This document shows, in pieces, positions 16,186 to 25,187 of a stretch of 64,000 nt of DNA (within the stretch, counting starts at the first letter, position 1; each line of letters opens with the position of its first letter). The DNA comes from Bacteroidales bacterium (lineage in GTDB: Bacteria > Bacteroidota > Bacteroidia > Bacteroidales > F082), in the NCBI GenBank assembly GCA_028277395.1, contig JANQGJ010000040.1, forward strand, positions 1 to 64,000. The letters run 5' to 3'. Both the position numbers and the translations under genes were made by a program. The notes under the pieces were generated by a model. It did not search any database. It had not been told where the DNA came from and saw nothing but the letters and a program-made list of their open reading frames with translations.

Positions 16186-16206
16186 GCCTGCCGGTATTTG
16201 TCAGGC
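16186..16206. repeat. GCCTGCCGG small palindrome
   Basis: GCCTGCCGGTATTTGTCAGGC has GCCTG/CAGGC arms. A near copy lies at 49214-49235 and a related one at 7966-7983. These GC-rich words stand out in AT-rich intergenic DNA. Confidence 0.55.
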
Positions 16207-16289
16207 TAGCTATGCAGATATTACTCTTAACCGGCAGGGACTACTTTCATACTAAAGAAATAAATATAAACAACAATTATCCACAAACA

Positions 16290-16649
16290 ATGAGACCAAT
16301 AAATAGAATATTAGTTACGCTTGAAGGAATCCTGCTATCTATTGCCGGACCAGTGCATATTATCTACCTGCTTTTCTTTTTAGATGCTTCAACGGTAGAT
16401 TCTGCATCATACACTGGCATCATAGCTATTGGGGCTCTATACACCCTGTTTGGAATTAGTTTTCTTTTTAGAAGAAAAACCCTTCTTCTTCCGGCACTTG
16501 TTATTAATGTACTAGGACTTACAGCTGTTTTGGTGTTGCAGGAAGCCTCACCGCTTTGGGCTATTGATCCTTATTTAATAGCAGTTGATTGCATTAGTAT
16601 ACCGGCCTTATTTTATTTAAATACTCAAAATTTCAGAAGAAAATTATGA
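16290..16649 (+). CDS. Small four-helix membrane protein
   Basis: This protein of about 119 residues is almost wholly hydrophobic, with four predicted helices (about 7-28, 38-55, 60-80 and 85-108). The charged FLFRRKTLLLP lies after the second. The ATG at 16290 starts a sensible N terminus (MRPINRILVTLEGIL); the upstream ATG at 16212 would add a polar extension that overlaps the repeat region. It lies between the SDR gene and the 170-residue membrane protein. Function unknown. Confidence 0.6.
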   Translation: MRPINRILVTLEGILLSIAGPVHIIYLLFFLDASTVDSASYTGIIAIGALYTLFGISFLFRRKTLLLPALVINVLGLTAVLVLQEASPLWAIDPYLIAVDCISIPALFYLNTQNFRRKL

Positions 16650-16735
16650 AACTGTTTTTGGTGGAACCTTCCAAAAGATAATGTATCTTTAAGTCAGGTT
16701 TTCACATTCAATAAATCGATAAAAACAATAAAGAA

Positions 16736-17248
16736 ATGAATATCTTACAATCACTTGAAGCATACACTACCGCTCAAAAATGGGTAGGTTATAACTTTAT
16801 AATCCTGGGTATGATATTGCTTGTTTTGGCTGGCGTGTTTGCATTTTTTGTAACAAAATCACCTATGGCTGCAGGATTGAAATGGGGATCGTTGGTTACC
16901 GGACTTCTAATTATTATTGGTGGCATGGTCTACGGCAACTTTAACACAAAGGTGCAAAAAGAAGGAGAAGCCTTATATAAAAAAAACGTAACTGAATTTG
17001 TTCAATATGAGCATGATCGTATGGATAAAGTCGATAAAAGTTTTTTGACTTATCAGTTGGTATTTGCTGCTTTTGTATTAGCCTCACTAATCGTAATTCT
17101 GTTTGTTAAAGCACCTGCATTGAAAGGAGTTGCTTTTGCCGTAGCAATTTTCTTTTTAGGACTGCTGATTATTGAAGGTTTTTCCCATCCGTCAATATCG
17201 AAATATACCAACGAACTAAGACAGGAAATTCAAAAGATAGGAAAATAA
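16736..17248 (+). CDS. Four-helix membrane protein, similar in layout to 5959-6471
   Basis: This 170-residue protein has the same length and plan as the ArsR-operon protein at 5959. Two helices (about 20-38 and 47-66) are followed by a charged loop (NTKVQKEGEALYKKNVTEFVQYEHDRMDKVDKS). Two further helices (about 103-122 and 128-146) and a charged tail close it. It ends 3 bp before the AraC gene, so the two are probably cotranscribed. Pairing of this type with an SDR occurs twice in the window, which suggests a functional link. Molecular role unknown. Confidence 0.68.
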   Translation: MNILQSLEAYTTAQKWVGYNFIILGMILLVLAGVFAFFVTKSPMAAGLKWGSLVTGLLIIIGGMVYGNFNTKVQKEGEALYKKNVTEFVQYEHDRMDKVDKSFLTYQLVFAAFVLASLIVILFVKAPALKGVAFAVAIFFLGLLIIEGFSHPSISKYTNELRQEIQKIGK

Positions 17249-17251
17249 ATC

Positions 17252-18157
17252 ATGGATGAAATAATAAGAATAGATAACATCTCAAGGGTTTTTGAGAACT
17301 TGGGACAAGAGAAACCCAGGCACCCATTGGTTGAGGTTTTAGATTTTTCAAAGATTGAGCATAAAAATTTTGGAAATGTAAAAGTGACGTTGGGATTTTA
17401 TTGGGTAATGCTAAAAAACCTTTGTCCGGGAGCTTTACGTTATGGGCGTAATTATTATGATTTTCAGGATGGGACTTTGTCATTTATAGCGCCTAACCAG
17501 GTGGTGTGTTTAGAAGATACCGATTCAACTAAGGATGTTTATGGTTGGGTGTTACTTTTTCATCCCGATTTAATTCGCGGTACTTCTCTTAGCTCGAAAA
17601 TGAAAAATTACAATTACTTTTCTTACGATTCACACGAGGCATTGCATTTGTCAGATATTGAAAAGAAAAAGCTTTCTGATATAATTGAAGAAATACAGCG
17701 TGAGCTTGAGACCAACATTGATAAACATAGCAGAACACTTCTTGTATCTTCCATAGAACTATTACTAAATTACTGCAATCGCTATTATGACCGTCAGTTT
17801 ATAACACGTACTGAGAAGAATAAAGATATTATTGCTGATTTTGAGAAGCTATTAACAGATTATTTTTTATCTGAAGAATTAGAAGAGAAAGGCTTTCCAT
17901 CAGTAAAAGACATTGCCGAACAATTGCATTTATCCCCCAATTATCTGAGTGATTTGCTTAAAAAAGAAACCGGGAAAAACGGAACGGAACATATTCAAAA
18001 CCATGTAATAGAACTGGCAAAAGACAAGCTACTGAGTTCTACGGTATCGGTTAGTGAAGTTGCATACGATTTGGGATTTGAATATCCACAGTACTTTAGT
18101 AAAATGTTTAAGAAAAAGACAGGTATGACTCCGGCAGAATATAGAAATCTTAATTAA
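17252..18157 (+). CDS. AraC-family transcription regulator
   Basis: This 301-residue protein has an N-terminal cupin-like sensing domain (about 20-130) and a C-terminal pair of helix-turn-helix motifs (about 205-300). The motifs are SVKDIAEQLHLSPNYLSDLLKKETGK and SVSEVAYDLGFEYPQYFSKMFKKKTGMTPAEYR. It follows the membrane-protein gene by 3 bp. It is the only intact AraC gene in the window, and the 31-bp direct-repeat element at 13011 and 15231 has the spacing expected for such a protein. The regulatory link is inference. Confidence 0.88.
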   Translation: MDEIIRIDNISRVFENLGQEKPRHPLVEVLDFSKIEHKNFGNVKVTLGFYWVMLKNLCPGALRYGRNYYDFQDGTLSFIAPNQVVCLEDTDSTKDVYGWVLLFHPDLIRGTSLSSKMKNYNYFSYDSHEALHLSDIEKKKLSDIIEEIQRELETNIDKHSRTLLVSSIELLLNYCNRYYDRQFITRTEKNKDIIADFEKLLTDYFLSEELEEKGFPSVKDIAEQLHLSPNYLSDLLKKETGKNGTEHIQNHVIELAKDKLLSSTVSVSEVAYDLGFEYPQYFSKMFKKKTGMTPAEYRNLN

Positions 18158-18373
18158 TACAGCTCACATTGCCAAGTACATTTTGCAAATTGTACAAGCT
18201 GGTTCACAACCAAAATTAGAAAGAGATCTTTCAGTCTATATCCGTTTTCGTCAACCCATAAAAACTAGTTTTTAAAGAGCTGCAATGCTTCGATTGAGCG
18301 AATTAGTATCAGAATTGTACCCATTAAATTAAAATATTAGTATCTTTAGGTCATAATAATAATCTCTGCTGTC

Positions 18374-18652
18374 ATGAAAAAAGAAATGTTAATAACAATT
18401 GTCCTGGTTTTAGGATTATCATTCGATTCCTTTGCTGGTACAGGTAACGCAAGGGGTGCAATTTATTTTTTTCTGGTTTTTGCTGTTTTACTATTAATTG
18501 TATTAGGTTTAATATATGGAATAGATTACCTGAAAAAAAATGGCAAAACAATTATCAACAATGCAATGTCTGACCTACACAAAAAAATCACTTTACTTAA
18601 AAACTATCTCAACAAAGTAAAATCTGATTATTTGGACTTATCATATTTTTAA
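18374..18652 (+). CDS. Small membrane protein
   Basis: This 92-residue protein has a cleavable signal-like segment (MLITIVLVLGLSFDSFAG), a second hydrophobic helix (AIYFFLVFAVLLLIVLGLIYG, about 29-50), and a basic amphipathic tail. No family was recognised. It stands alone between the AraC gene and 18890, with its own ATG after an AT-rich leader. Confidence 0.55.
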   Translation: MKKEMLITIVLVLGLSFDSFAGTGNARGAIYFFLVFAVLLLIVLGLIYGIDYLKKNGKTIINNAMSDLHKKITLLKNYLNKVKSDYLDLSYF

Positions 18653-18889
18653 CCTGTTAAGATCATAGCCATTAAGAAAGTTACAAAAAGTCAACTGCGG
18701 TTTTAATTATCTTTTAGGTTTTGTTTTTTTGTAAAAAAAAGTGGAAAGTACATGTTTTCAAGAGTCTTTTTTTATGTTTTTATGTAACTTAAAAAGTAAG
18801 TACTATGTAGCCATTACTTTTCTTATACCAGCCTGCTGTACACAAGTAGAAAAAGGAGAAAATCTACAGTTTAACCTGAATTAGAAAAT

Positions 18890-19480
18890 ATGAGATTGAA
18901 AGTAACTTTAAGCAAAAGACTAGCTGACCACTTATTGAACGCATTATTCATTTTAATAAGTGTATTATTAGCTTTTTGGTTAAATGAGGTTCGTGAAACC
19001 GGAAAACAAAAAAACGCAACAGAATTGGCAAAACAAATAATTATTGAGGAATTTGAATCAAACCTGGATATTCTGAACAGGTGGTTACCATATCATGAGG
19101 AACTACTAAAGGAATGTGAAGATTTTATAAGAAATAAACTTGATACTGTTAACGAGTTCAAACTGGGATATTTTGATAATTACAATAATGGCATACAAAG
19201 AGAGATTCTTACTAATTCTGCATGGACTTTAATAGAGGACAGTGAAGTAAAGTTCAACATCAAATCAAGACTTTCCATAAATCGAATATATGAACAACAA
19301 CAGTTCGTAATCAGTGCAACAAACGACATAATAGATTTTCTGAACCAACGTGAACTTTTTGACCTTAGTAAAACAAAAGAAAACTACATAATTTTTTATT
19401 CTTTATTGGCTGAATTATGCGGACAAGAGAAAGCCATGATTAAGGAACTAAGCATTGAAATAAAAGATTTAAAAGAATAA
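18890..19480 (+). CDS. Membrane-anchored helical protein (DUF6090-like)
   Basis: This 196-residue protein has one N-terminal transmembrane helix (LLNALFILISVLLAFWLNEVRE, about 15-36). A predicted all-helical periplasmic or cytoplasmic domain follows. The ILLAFxxNxxRE end of the helix is common in a large Bacteroidota family of similar size (the DUF6090 type), whose function is unknown. It is not in an evident operon. Confidence 0.6.
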   Translation: MRLKVTLSKRLADHLLNALFILISVLLAFWLNEVRETGKQKNATELAKQIIIEEFESNLDILNRWLPYHEELLKECEDFIRNKLDTVNEFKLGYFDNYNNGIQREILTNSAWTLIEDSEVKFNIKSRLSINRIYEQQQFVISATNDIIDFLNQRELFDLSKTKENYIIFYSLLAELCGQEKAMIKELSIEIKDLKE

Positions 19481-19717
19481 ATACCAACCCAAACCTTAGA
19501 CTTATAGCAATTGTGACAGGATTCAAACTATACACTATGTAACAAAATCCCGGTTGGATTTCTCCCAAATTGCCATAATATAAAATTTTGCTTGCTATTA
19601 TTGTAAGCCAAAGAAACACATGGCCGAATGTAAAACTATCCAAAAACCACACCCTGACAATTAAACCAGTTTGCTCAAATGCCTTTTAACCAGTATTTTT
19701 GAAAAAATGAATAAGTA

Positions 19718-20161
19718 ATGAGAATAGAAAAAATTATCAATAACAAGAAGCAATACCTGGATTTGTTGCTATTAGCAGATGAGCAGGAGGATATGATTGA
19801 CAGATATCTGGAAAGTGGCGATATGTTTGCACTATACGATGATGACCTGAAGACTGTTTGTGTTATTGTAGCAACAGATAAGGAAACCTGCGAATTGAAA
19901 AACATAGCAACATATAAAAAATATCAGGGTAAAGGATATGCTAAGGCTCTGATTAAGTTTGTATCAGATTATTACAAAAACAAATATAAAACAATGCTTG
20001 TCGGAACTGGCGAGACTCCGGCAATATTGTCGTTTTATGAAGGTTGCGGATTTGAAAAATCTCATTATATCAGGAATTTTTTTACAGATAATTATGACCA
20101 CCCAATGTTTGAAGATGGGATACAGCTTATTGATATGGTTTATATGAAGAAAAAGTTATAG
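19718..20161 (+). CDS. GNAT-family N-acetyltransferase
   Basis: This 147-residue cytoplasmic enzyme has the acetyl-CoA-binding motif [26 protein letters not shown] (Q/R-x-x-G-x-G as QGKGYA), and a motif B region [13 protein letters not shown]. It resembles small GNAT enzymes from Gram-positive bacteria. The substrate is unknown. A gene relic begins just after its stop codon. Confidence 0.82.
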   Translation: MRIEKIINNKKQYLDLLLLADEQEDMIDRYLESGDMFALYDDDLKTVCVIVATDKETCELKNIATYKKYQGKGYAKALIKFVSDYYKNKYKTMLVGTGETPAILSFYEGCGFEKSHYIRNFFTDNYDHPMFEDGIQLIDMVYMKKKL

Positions 20162-20429
20162 CTGATGCATTGTTGATATTTAAACTAAACATCAGGCTAC
20201 ACCCGCAATCGGCAAATGTATATGACAGCATGGGTGAAGCCTGCCAGGAAGCAGGCGACAAAAAACTGACATCAGTGAAATCGTTATATATAACCAAATT
20301 GGTCAAAAAGTTTTACATCAATATTGTAAAACCGATAAGATTGATGTTTTAAAGCTTGACCAGGGGTTTTATATTATTGAACTGATTTCAAACGATTTTA
20401 TAATAACTGATAAGATAATTATCGAATAA
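20162..20429 (+). pseudogene. Relic: TPR fragment joined to a T9SS sorting tail
   Basis: Frame one reads IFKLNIRLHPQSANVYDSMGEACQEAGDKK (about 20179-20270), a TPR-type segment usually found at the C terminus of serine hydrolases or esterases. After a frame change near 20283 the sequence reads VIYNQIGQKVLHQ...LDQGFYIIELISND...DKIIIE-stop (to 20429), a T9SS type A sorting domain. Neither part has a start or the rest of its gene, so this is debris of one or two secreted proteins. Confidence 0.7.
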
Positions 20430-20485
20430 TGAACATTACCTGATGATTAATGAACTTCTTAGCAGTTTAGTCAGTATCTGAAAAC

Positions 20486-20986
20486 ATGTATGAAAAAACC
20501 GGATTTGAACTAGCTATTGATTATTTATGTAAAAACAACATTGAGTTTAGTACACATGTTGAGGATAAAGTCTGCTTATTATTATATCCACATGATCCAA
20601 TATCCAGTAGAAAGTTTATCGTTTCCAGGAAAAATAACATGTACTTCATTGCACACGATACTTATAGTACAAAAGCATTTGATTCAAAGACTTCTACAGG
20701 TTTATTCAACGTTATGAATAAACTTGAAGTGTTTAACCTTAAAATGTATAAGAAACACTGGATTGATTCAATTTTCAGGGTTAATAACGCGAAAACCGGA
20801 AACCCACATATCGATAAATATGTTACAATAACCTCCTGTCTGAAATCTATTCCACATGATATTTTCTCAAAAGATGCAGGTGAATTATTCCTGGAGATAA
20901 GTAAACGTTTTTCTCCTGTGAATTTGGTAATTGAAAAAGATCATATTCCTTTTGTAAACGATCTTAAGAACAAAGTAGTTGCATGA
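20486..20986 (+). CDS. Hypothetical protein, possibly truncated
   Basis: This 166-residue soluble protein has no recognised motif (MYEKTGFELAIDYLCKNN...NLVIEKDHIPFVNDLKNKVVA). The reading frame continues after the TGA at 20984-20986 for 40 more sense codons (IIVDTCVYEEDQLDELMVIG...), to a TAA near 21109. A nonsense mutation may therefore have shortened a longer protein of about 207 residues. It lies next to the relic at 20162-20429 in a region with gene debris. Confidence 0.55.
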   Translation: MYEKTGFELAIDYLCKNNIEFSTHVEDKVCLLLYPHDPISSRKFIVSRKNNMYFIAHDTYSTKAFDSKTSTGLFNVMNKLEVFNLKMYKKHWIDSIFRVNNAKTGNPHIDKYVTITSCLKSIPHDIFSKDAGELFLEISKRFSPVNLVIEKDHIPFVNDLKNKVVA

Positions 20987-21266
20987 ATCATTGTAGATAC
21001 CTGTGTTTATGAAGAAGATCAATTAGATGAATTAATGGTAATTGGAGAAATTCTTTTATATGAAATAGTATCTCATGCAAATTCCATCAACTTCAACAGA
21101 TTAATTTAATTCAGGGTAAAACTCCCTGAAACATTGTAAAAGATATCAATTAAAATTCTAAATTTGAATGGTCGGAAATTGAGGGAAACTTTCATTAGCA
21201 ACATATTATTTGCCTTCTTATACGAGCTAAGAACAGGAAAATCGGATATAAGAAAGATAAAATCAT

Positions 21267-21878
21267 ATGAATATCATTGAAGATAAGATATTTAAAAGTC
21301 ATGTCCTAGCAAAAATCAGGGATCATATTTCTCAGTATGTAGATACAGTGGAAAAAGACTGGGAGGTATTAGCTTCTTTAATTGAGTTGGTAGAGTTGGA
21401 ATGCAACGAAATTCTATTAAAACAAGGAGAAGAAGCAAAATATATGTACTGTATTTTTGAAGGTGTAGTTAGAAAGTTCTCCAACTATGACGAAAAAGAA
21501 TACACCCTCTCCTTTCACTTTCCGGTAGCCTTTTTCAACAGTTATGCTTCTTTTGTAACAAACACCCCGTCAAAGATAGGTATGCAGGCAATAAGCAGGG
21601 TTAAGTTAGCCAGAATTTCAAAGGAGAACATGGGAATTCTCTACCGTGATGCTCCCAATGCGCAGCAAATCGGGTTAAAAATGATAGAACTTGTACATAT
21701 AGCAAATCAACAAAAAGAAATCAAACTTAATACGCAGAGTGTGGAGCAAAACTACCTGGATCTACTGGAAAAAAACAGAGATCTTATTCAAAATATTCCC
21801 GGAAAATATATTGCTTCCTACCTGGGTATTGCCCCTGAAAGTCTTAGTCGCATCCGAAAGCGCATTTTTGAAAAATAA
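21267..21878 (+). CDS. Crp/Fnr-family transcription regulator
   Basis: This 203-residue regulator has a cyclic-nucleotide-binding-type beta barrel (about 30-120; ILLKQGEEAKYMYCIFEGVVRKF) and a C-terminal helix-turn-helix (NIPGKYIASYLGIAPESLSRIRKRI, about 176-200). It has no FNR-type cysteine cluster, so it is not an iron-sulfur oxygen sensor. Many Bacteroidota proteins of this type have an unknown ligand. The peptidase-like gene downstream has its own promoter and could be a target. Confidence 0.85.
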   Translation: MNIIEDKIFKSHVLAKIRDHISQYVDTVEKDWEVLASLIELVELECNEILLKQGEEAKYMYCIFEGVVRKFSNYDEKEYTLSFHFPVAFFNSYASFVTNTPSKIGMQAISRVKLARISKENMGILYRDAPNAQQIGLKMIELVHIANQQKEIKLNTQSVEQNYLDLLEKNRDLIQNIPGKYIASYLGIAPESLSRIRKRIFEK

Positions 21879-21957
21879 TAATACTTCATTAGCTTTCTAC
21901 CGGAAACAACCTGTCTGAAAAGTTCAGCGATTACTATTATTTCTTAACCTGGGTTAA

Positions 21958-21988
21958 TTGCTTAAACCTTTAGACAGGGTTAGTTTTG
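21958..21988 (+). promoter_or_regulatory. Promoter of the C45-like hydrolase gene
   Basis: TTG at 21958-21960, a 20-base spacer and TAgtTTTG at 21981-21988 fit the consensus. The start point near 21995 supports the ATG at 22027 and argues against the upstream translated start. Confidence 0.62.
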
Positions 21989-22026
21989 TGCATAGTTTAT
22001 TTCTTTTCGTTTGTAAATATATTTCT

Positions 22027-23253
22027 ATGTGTAAATTTTATTATTATTTGTTGATTTTTGCTTCGGCAATAATTTTTTTCTCGTGTAATAAAGACGAAAG
22101 CAATGATAGTCCAAATAACGAGACAATACAATCAGATCTGCCTCCGTTTCCATATCTGGAGGTCTCAGAATCTTCAAACTATGAAATAGGTTTCAGGGTT
22201 GGAAGTCATTTTAAATTTCAAATTAATGAATTCTACAGACGGGCATTTGCTGATAAAATAAACAATCCTGAAAGCCCGTTTAACGGATTAAGTCTGATAG
22301 AAATTCTTATCTCTTTTGTAGAATCTGATCCTGGCACATATTATGATCCGTTTTACGATGCCACCCAGGACAGATTTCCCGAATATCTGGAAGAGTTAAA
22401 AGGAGTGGCTGATGGTGCAGAAATCTCATTCAAAACCATTTTTACCAGTGCGTGTCAACTTGAATTAATTTCACTGATCACATCTGCCAACCCAAATACT
22501 TCAGCTTCTCTTACACCACTTATAAAGGGTTGTTCGTCAGTTTCCTATTCTAATGCGGATAAATGTTTTTTAGCACATAACGAAGATATCTTCACTGATT
22601 TTGCCGACCTTATGTTCGTTATCAAAGTTGAACAAACCGGAAAGCCAACGTTTCTGTCATTAAATTATCCTACCGGTGCAATAGGAATTCCCCCGGGAAT
22701 GAACGATGCCGGAGTTGTTTATAGTGGAAATCAGGTTGATATTCCAAAAGCAGAACCAGGAGTTCCTTTCGTTTTCTTATGTCGCGCAATGTTAGATGCA
22801 GGTAGTATCAACCATGCAAAGACAATATTGGAATCCTCAAATCCGGCTTATAGCACTCATTTCAACATCGGTTCATTTAATGAGAATAAAATTATCTCTG
22901 CTGAAGTAATGCCGGGGAAACATGCTTTTCACATAGTTGATAACTTTTATGCCCATACCAATCATTTTGTTCTTCCAACTATGAATGAACTGTCGCTGGA
23001 AACTGAAAACTCAATAGCAAGGAGAGCCTTCCTGATGAATGAATATGATAATTATGTTAACAAACCTGATGAAGTAACAGCTGATTTGATAACCAACTGG
23101 ATGTCAAGTCATGATGGATATCCAAATGCTGTTTGTGTTCATCTTGACGGTGGACTTACTGTTGCTCATTCAATGTTTGATTTTCAGAACAAAACATGGA
23201 AGTTGTATAGAGGTAATCCCTGTAACAAAGCATTTAAAGTAATTTCATTCTAA
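22027..23253 (+). CDS. C45-family (acyl-CoA:6-APA acyltransferase-like) lipoprotein
   Basis: This protein of about 408 residues has a lipoprotein signal (LLIFASAIIFFSC), so it is probably anchored in a membrane. The body resembles C45 peptidases: an N-terminal FRVGSHF/KGVADGAEIS helical part, then a GCSSV site where the Cys would become the nucleophile after autocleavage. FLAHNEDIFTDFADLM, MNDAGVVYSGN and SSHDGYPNAVCVH follow. These enzymes are Ntn-hydrolases that cut amide bonds; the substrate here is unknown. The M23-like gene follows by 30 bp, probably in one operon. Confidence 0.82.
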   Translation: MCKFYYYLLIFASAIIFFSCNKDESNDSPNNETIQSDLPPFPYLEVSESSNYEIGFRVGSHFKFQINEFYRRAFADKINNPESPFNGLSLIEILISFVESDPGTYYDPFYDATQDRFPEYLEELKGVADGAEISFKTIFTSACQLELISLITSANPNTSASLTPLIKGCSSVSYSNADKCFLAHNEDIFTDFADLMFVIKVEQTGKPTFLSLNYPTGAIGIPPGMNDAGVVYSGNQVDIPKAEPGVPFVFLCRAMLDAGSINHAKTILESSNPAYSTHFNIGSFNENKIISAEVMPGKHAFHIVDNFYAHTNHFVLPTMNELSLETENSIARRAFLMNEYDNYVNKPDEVTADLITNWMSSHDGYPNAVCVHLDGGLTVAHSMFDFQNKTWKLYRGNPCNKAFKVISF

Positions 23254-23283
23254 CCCCAAATATTAAGCAAATAATTAATCAAT

Positions 23284-24402
23284 ATGAAAAAAATATATCT
23301 ATTATTAAGCGTTTTAATTATTGTATTTTCTTCCTGTTCAAAAGATGATAATGATCATAATTCAGATTACAATCCTAATGTAAAAATAGAAGTTGTACAA
23401 AATGGTTGTGTTTACAATACAAATGCCTACAATCGTATAGGCTATTCATTAAAAACCTGGCAATATGAAAAAGATGGATTGAAACTGGAAAAAATTCAGG
23501 CTCTTGACAAGAGTAATGATAATATCCTGGTTGAAATAAGCACTGCTGAGTTTGATCGTATTTACAAACCACCTTTATCAACAAATCCTTACTTTGTTTG
23601 GGATAGCATTGACTCATATTATATGTCAATCCAGATTCCCGTATCGCTAAGCAATAACATTCCCGATAATATTTATCATCGCATGTATTTTAGAGATACT
23701 ATTCATGATATTTCTGTTAATTATGATGGAGGTGAGTTTTCACCGATAACAAATGTGAAGCCAATTGTAATAGGCTCACCGGTAAAAGGAAAAAACCTTG
23801 TCTTTGTGAACCAATCAGTCATTACATATCATTTTGATGTACTACTTTTTTTGGACAATGAGATATACACTCCCGAACGTTATGCAGTTGATCAAATGCA
23901 ACTGGAAAGTGGGATGATTAATTATTACGATGGCGATCCTGAAGATAACACTTCTTACTTTTGTTATGGTGACACACTTTATGCTGTTGCAGACGGTGTT
24001 GTTTATGATTTAGTTGATGATCTACCTGAAAATAACGGCAACCTTGCAAATGTTCAGTTTGTAACTGCAAATGAGATGGCCGGAAATTACCTAATACTTG
24101 ATATTGGGGGTAACCATTATGCATTTTACGCCCATATTATTCCGGGTAGCTTCATGGTATCCAAAGGAGAGAATGTTTTAGAAGGCCAGCCGATTGCATT
24201 AATCGGAAATTCCGGTAACTCAACCGCTCCTCATCTGCATTTTCATATTGCTGATAATTCAGACTTCTGGAGATCCAACGGGGTACCTTTTGTTTTTAAA
24301 GAATGTACAATAGTTGGAAACTGGGGACTGGGACCTTTGCCGGAAGAGAAAATTCATAATGCATTAACTGAAGAAACAATGGTTGTAAATATTGACTTTT
24401 AA
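23284..24402 (+). CDS. M23-family peptidase-like lipoprotein
   Basis: This 372-residue protein has a lipoprotein signal (LIIVFSSC). The N-terminal 180 residues are beta-rich. The C-terminal LytM/M23 domain (about 200-350) has ERYAVDQ, ILDIGGNHYAFYAHI, EGQPIALIGNSGNS and the zinc ligands HLHFH. In the first ligand motif HxxxD the His position is Arg (RYAVD), a form I believe is frequent in one M23 subgroup. It probably cuts peptidoglycan cross-links or is a non-catalytic relative. It is cotranscribed with the C45-like gene. Confidence 0.83.
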   Translation: MKKIYLLLSVLIIVFSSCSKDDNDHNSDYNPNVKIEVVQNGCVYNTNAYNRIGYSLKTWQYEKDGLKLEKIQALDKSNDNILVEISTAEFDRIYKPPLSTNPYFVWDSIDSYYMSIQIPVSLSNNIPDNIYHRMYFRDTIHDISVNYDGGEFSPITNVKPIVIGSPVKGKNLVFVNQSVITYHFDVLLFLDNEIYTPERYAVDQMQLESGMINYYDGDPEDNTSYFCYGDTLYAVADGVVYDLVDDLPENNGNLANVQFVTANEMAGNYLILDIGGNHYAFYAHIIPGSFMVSKGENVLEGQPIALIGNSGNSTAPHLHFHIADNSDFWRSNGVPFVFKECTIVGNWGLGPLPEEKIHNALTEETMVVNIDF

Positions 24403-24539
24403 GTATTTACGGTTAACACCATCCCATTTAATTTGTTTCATTATCAACATCATTGAACTGATTAAACTATGATAACTATGATAATTGTTATCTAAGTCAG
24501 AAATGAACAGGAATTTAGTAAATTTAATGTTATAACTAA

Positions 24540-25066
24540 AAAACATAGTACCCTTGAGCCATATGTTAAGGATATTTTTCCAATTGAAAACGATGATGAA
24601 AATTACGATAATAAACTACATTTTTATGCTGATGCATATCCGGGAATAGTTTATTCTGAATCAAGGAATGATTTCTTTTTACCACCGGAAAATAAGAAGT
24701 TATCAGGTTTTTATCTATTTGCTCAGACATTAGAGCCCATAACCTTATCTGTTGCAGGCAACTTTAAATTAACAGCATTAATACTGCACCCTTTACTGTT
24801 AGAATGCTGCTGTGAATTAATCCTAAAGTTAGCTATATCTGACAGGTGTTGTTGATGGATTGGTTTTGACTGAGAATATTCTGTTGCCTGGAGCTATATT
24901 GATAGAGATCCCAAAAGCCATGATCTTACTTTCCGGAATATTGAATTATAAAATAAATCGCCGGGCAAATATAATTGACGCAATATTTAAGACCATTGCC
25001 AGCATATTGACTATACTTGTTGGTACACCTTCGATATATTATGTTTTTTTGGTACCATTGAGATAA
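24540..25066 (+). pseudogene. Decayed AraC-family regulator gene
   Basis: From 24553 the frame reads LEPYVKDIFPIEN..., HFYADAYPGIVYSESRNDFFLPP, KLSGFYLFAQTLEPITLSVAGNFKLTALILHPLLL. This is the N-terminal sensing domain (DUF6597 type) of an AraC-like regulator. Stops and frame changes begin near 24852. The stretch RANIIDAIFKTIASIL and GTPSI (about 24970-25040) matches the linker before the helix-turn-helix. The DNA-binding domain itself is missing. No start codon is near 24540. Confidence 0.72.
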
Positions 25067-25187
25067 CAGCAACAGTTTATATGATCTGCTATGCCTGTAC
25101 CCTGAAGATAAAGGGATATACCAGGATTTACAGTTAGCTCTCCGTAACTAATTTTGATACAAATCAATACAACAACATTCTGATCAT

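Noticed and set aside
23284-24402. Inactive M23 peptidase because the first ligand His is Arg
   Set aside because: RYAVD-type motifs occur in a known M23 subgroup as far as I recall, so loss of activity cannot be claimed.
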